Assembly: GCA_026994125.1 (NCBI GenBank)
Contig: JALWRJ010000351.1
Coordinates: forward strand, 1 to 16,329
Origin: Cyclobacteriaceae bacterium
GTDB taxonomy: Bacteria; Bacteroidota; Bacteroidia; Cytophagales; Cyclobacteriaceae
Direction of reading: 5' to 3'
DNA: 16,329 nucleotides
Part shown: positions 14,579-16,329 of the stretch, piece after piece
Position numbering within the stretch: position 1 is the stretch's first letter
Layout of the letters: each line of letters starts with the position of its first letter
The notes under the pieces: model-generated
Seen by the model: only the letters and a program-made list of their open reading frames with translations
Told to the model about the DNA's origin: nothing
Databases searched by the model: none
Position numbers and translations under genes: made by a program

Positions 14579-16192
14579 CAGAGGTACCCTCTGTGGTGCT
14601 TCTACCCAAATTTTTTCCTGTAAAAGAATACCAATTAAAGCCACCAGGCCGGTAGCAACCACGGGAGCTCCAAAAATTACCAGGCCAATGGGAAGTAAGT
14701 TGCCAAACAGTACAGCTCCATACCAAAATCTATTTTTATATCGTCCTTTAGTAATCATTTTAACTGTAGCTTTGGCATCGGCAGTTGGGTGGGTGGTACC
14801 CAGTTCTACCACTAACAAAACCACGTTAAAAATTAAGGTTCCCACTAAAATATTTTCTAAGAAACTTCCCCATTGGGCATCTGCGGCCATTACAGCATTA
14901 CCAATGGCCAAAGCGCCTGCACCGGCCATTAAGCTGTGTACAAACATGTGCAGCGATAACGTTGGGCTTTGCCAAAAATCGCGCCCTTTGGCTTGGGCAA
15001 ACAAGAAGGCCGTATATACCGCAACTAACACTGCAGCCGTAGCCGATAGCCACATAGCTATGTTAGCAAGAACATGTACCTCTAAAAACAGCCCTACCCC
15101 CCACAGGGTAAGCAACCCGCCAAATACAGTAATGGCATAGCCGCCACGCACCAGCCAGGAGTTCCATTGTGGTCGTAACAATACATAGGCAAACCGCATA
15201 GGCTGATCCAGGTCTTTTACTAATAAGGCACCGGTAAGGGTTAAAAAGCCTAAGCCTAAGCCAATGCCCAACCAGGAGGTTTCAATTGCAAAACCTACAT
15301 GCAACATGGACGCCAATGCAAGTACTAAAATAGCTCCGGCCGAAATAGCTTTGGTAAACACATAACCCGATACTTCCCAGCCCCAAAGTACCCCTTTGTC
15401 GGGTGTATCGTACACACGTTTTACTTTTGATTTACCAAAAATAGCTGCCATTTGCGATTTTTCAGGGTCTTTATTATCACCGGCATAGGTTTTTACGGTA
15501 TCAGGGTTGCCGGCTAAGGTATCGGCCATTTCTTCGTACGATTTTTTTGCCAGGCTTTCTGCATATTTAGCGTAATGCCCCACTCCATTAGATTGGGCAC
15601 TCCACATAGTAGCTTCCTGTTTAGGCGCAGCGGAGGGAGTAAGTACTACCTCATCGCTGTTAATATAAAACACGTTAGGATTGGTGCCTTTTTCGGGTTT
15701 GCGTACCATGGTGTTTTGGGTAGCCAGCAACATCGAAATTTCGGTTTCAGGGTTATCCATATCGCCCGAAATAATGGCATGTTCGGGGCATACATTTACA
15801 CAGGCCGGTTCCAGACCAATATCTATACGGTGTGCACAATAATTACACTTTGAAGCCGTATGGGTATCCGGATTAATAAACAGTGCATCGTAGGGGCATG
15901 CCTGCATACACGATTTACAACCAATACAACGGTCGTCATTAAAATCTACAATGCCATCGGGGCGAATGTGCAAGCATTCTACCGGACAAATTTCCACACA
16001 TGGAGCATCGGTACAATGGTTGCATCGGGTTACCGAAAACAACCGGGTGGTGTTAGGGTATTCGCCTTTTTCTACCTGCTTTACATAGGTGCGGTTCACA
16101 CCAACGGGCACATCGTGCTCCGATTTACAAGCAACGGTACATGCGTGGCAACCTATACACTTGCGGTTGTCTAATACAAAGCCGTATTTCAT
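14573..16192 (-). CDS. Fused iron-sulfur/NrfD-like membrane subunit (SoeB-SoeC or PsrB-PsrC fusion)
   Basis: This is a 539-residue fusion of the electron-transfer and membrane-anchor subunits. Residues 1-140 hold four [4Fe-4S] sites: C12/C15/C18/C22, C57/C60/C65/C69, C89/C92/C95/C99 and C116/C119/C131/C135. A polar linker (about 140-270) follows, then an NrfD/PsrC-type domain (about 270-535) with roughly eight helices. It should take electrons from the molybdenum subunit and exchange them with the quinone pool in the inner membrane. There is no signal peptide, so the cluster domain faces the cytoplasm, matching the unsignalled partner. In most family members B and C are separate genes; the fusion would fix their ratio. 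The start at 16192 is the first ATG and the ferredoxin motif begins 11 residues later. It is the first gene of the operon, with a candidate promoter and operator upstream. Confidence 0.86.
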   Translation of the reverse strand: MKYGFVLDNRKCIGCHACTVACKSEHDVPVGVNRTYVKQVEKGEYPNTTRLFSVTRCNHCTDAPCVEICPVECLHIRPDGIVDFNDDRCIGCKSCMQACPYDALFINPDTHTASKCNYCAHRIDIGLEPACVNVCPEHAIISGDMDNPETEISMLLATQNTMVRKPEKGTNPNVFYINSDEVVLTPSAAPKQEATMWSAQSNGVGHYAKYAESLAKKSYEEMADTLAGNPDTVKTYAGDNKDPEKSQMAAIFGKSKVKRVYDTPDKGVLWGWEVSGYVFTKAISAGAILVLALASMLHVGFAIETSWLGIGLGLGFLTLTGALLVKDLDQPMRFAYVLLRPQWNSWLVRGGYAITVFGGLLTLWGVGLFLEVHVLANIAMWLSATAAVLVAVYTAFLFAQAKGRDFWQSPTLSLHMFVHSLMAGAGALAIGNAVMAADAQWGSFLENILVGTLIFNVVLLVVELGTTHPTADAKATVKMITKGRYKNRFWYGAVLFGNLLPIGLVIFGAPVVATGLVALIGILLQEKIWVEAPQRVPLS

Positions 16193-16250
16193 AATTTAAG
16201 TTGTTAGTTTTTTGTTCTATCCCAATTTTCTTGGGTAAATAAAAATCCAA

Positions 16251-16272
16251 TATATGATAGTATGTTCATATA
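16251..16272. promoter_or_regulatory. Candidate ArsR-family operator (22-bp imperfect palindrome)
   Basis: The two 11-bp half-sites, TATATGATAGT on the + strand and TATATGAACAT on the - strand, agree at 8 of 11 positions and meet at the centre without a spacer. The layout resembles the 12-2-12 type inverted repeats bound by ArsR/SmtB repressors, and TATGAACA is a common half-site in that family. It lies just downstream of the candidate promoter of the sulfur operon, where a bound repressor would block initiation. Linking it to the ArsR gene of the operon is inference. Confidence 0.5.
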
Positions 16273-16280
16273 TACAAGTA

Positions 16281-16311
16281 TAAAATTACAAGTTCTTTTA
16301 TGAGTGCAAAA
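16281..16311 (-). promoter_or_regulatory. Candidate promoter of the sulfur operon
   Basis: Read on the - strand, TTTTG (16311-16307) is followed after 18 nt by TAATTTTA (16288-16281), a one-mismatch version of the Bacteroidota -7 motif TAnnTTTG with a -33 TTTG at normal spacing. Transcription would begin near 16275, giving a leader of about 80 nt that begins with the palindrome at 16251-16272. The rest of 16193-16250 is AT-rich with no gene seen. Confidence 0.45.
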
Positions 16312-16329
16312 TTTTATTTGGAATAATAC

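Noticed and set aside
14688..15140. A 150-residue open frame antisense to the BC-fusion membrane domain
   Set aside because: Antisense of a helix-rich region gives long Ser/Thr/Ala frames; no domain or start context supports it.

Overview
The window looks like a chromosomal segment of a member of the Bacteroidota. The evidence is the DUF3078 outer-envelope type protein, the short stand-alone pabB/pabC pair, the near absence of Shine-Dalgarno sequences, matches to the Bacteroidota promoter motif TAnnTTTG, and moderately AT-rich coding sequence. I cannot assign a genus. No rRNA, tRNA, CRISPR array, insertion sequence or phage gene was seen.

Bases 1-1873 (+) carry a folate group: the 3' end of a formimidoyl-tetrahydrofolate cyclodeaminase gene, then pabB and pabC for p-aminobenzoate synthesis. 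Bases 1885-2529 (-) hold a conserved two-helix membrane protein and a 27-residue candidate membrane micropeptide. Bases 2660-4423 (+) hold an MscS channel and a DUF3078 protein. A bidirectional terminator separates these from a large LtaS-like phosphotransferase/sulfatase-fold membrane enzyme (-, ending at 4473).

Bases 6593-8070 (+) encode an arsenosugar-type arsenite methyltransferase (ArsM), a 50-residue Cys-rich single-helix membrane protein not called by ordinary length cut-offs, and a small thioredoxin.

Bases 16192 down to 8108 (-) form the most interesting part, an apparent 8-kb sulfur operon read right to left. It contains a fused four-cluster ferredoxin/NrfD membrane protein, a four-helix-bundle (IVP/S23) gene, a 954-residue molybdopterin oxidoreductase, a SulP anion transporter, an ArsR-family regulator with a Cys pair, and a split pair of YeeE/YedE (PmpA/PmpB-like) sulfur transporters. 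Neither respiratory subunit has a Tat or Sec signal, so the catalytic site should face the cytoplasm. That is the arrangement of SoeABC-type sulfite dehydrogenase rather than periplasmic Psr/Phs/Arr enzymes. The working model is import of reduced sulfur through YeeE/YedE, sulfite oxidation to sulfate with electrons entering the quinone pool, and sulfate movement through SulP. The ArsR protein would repress the operon at a 22-bp palindrome lying just downstream of the candidate promoter.

The four-helix-bundle gene sits between the two oxidoreductase subunit genes. It is bracketed by two similarly organised tracts of degenerate 7-nt repeats (GTnnnAT facing ATnnnAC). The psrBC-like stop codon and the four-helix-bundle stop codon both fall inside these tracts, suggesting that a small repeat-bounded cassette inserted into the operon.
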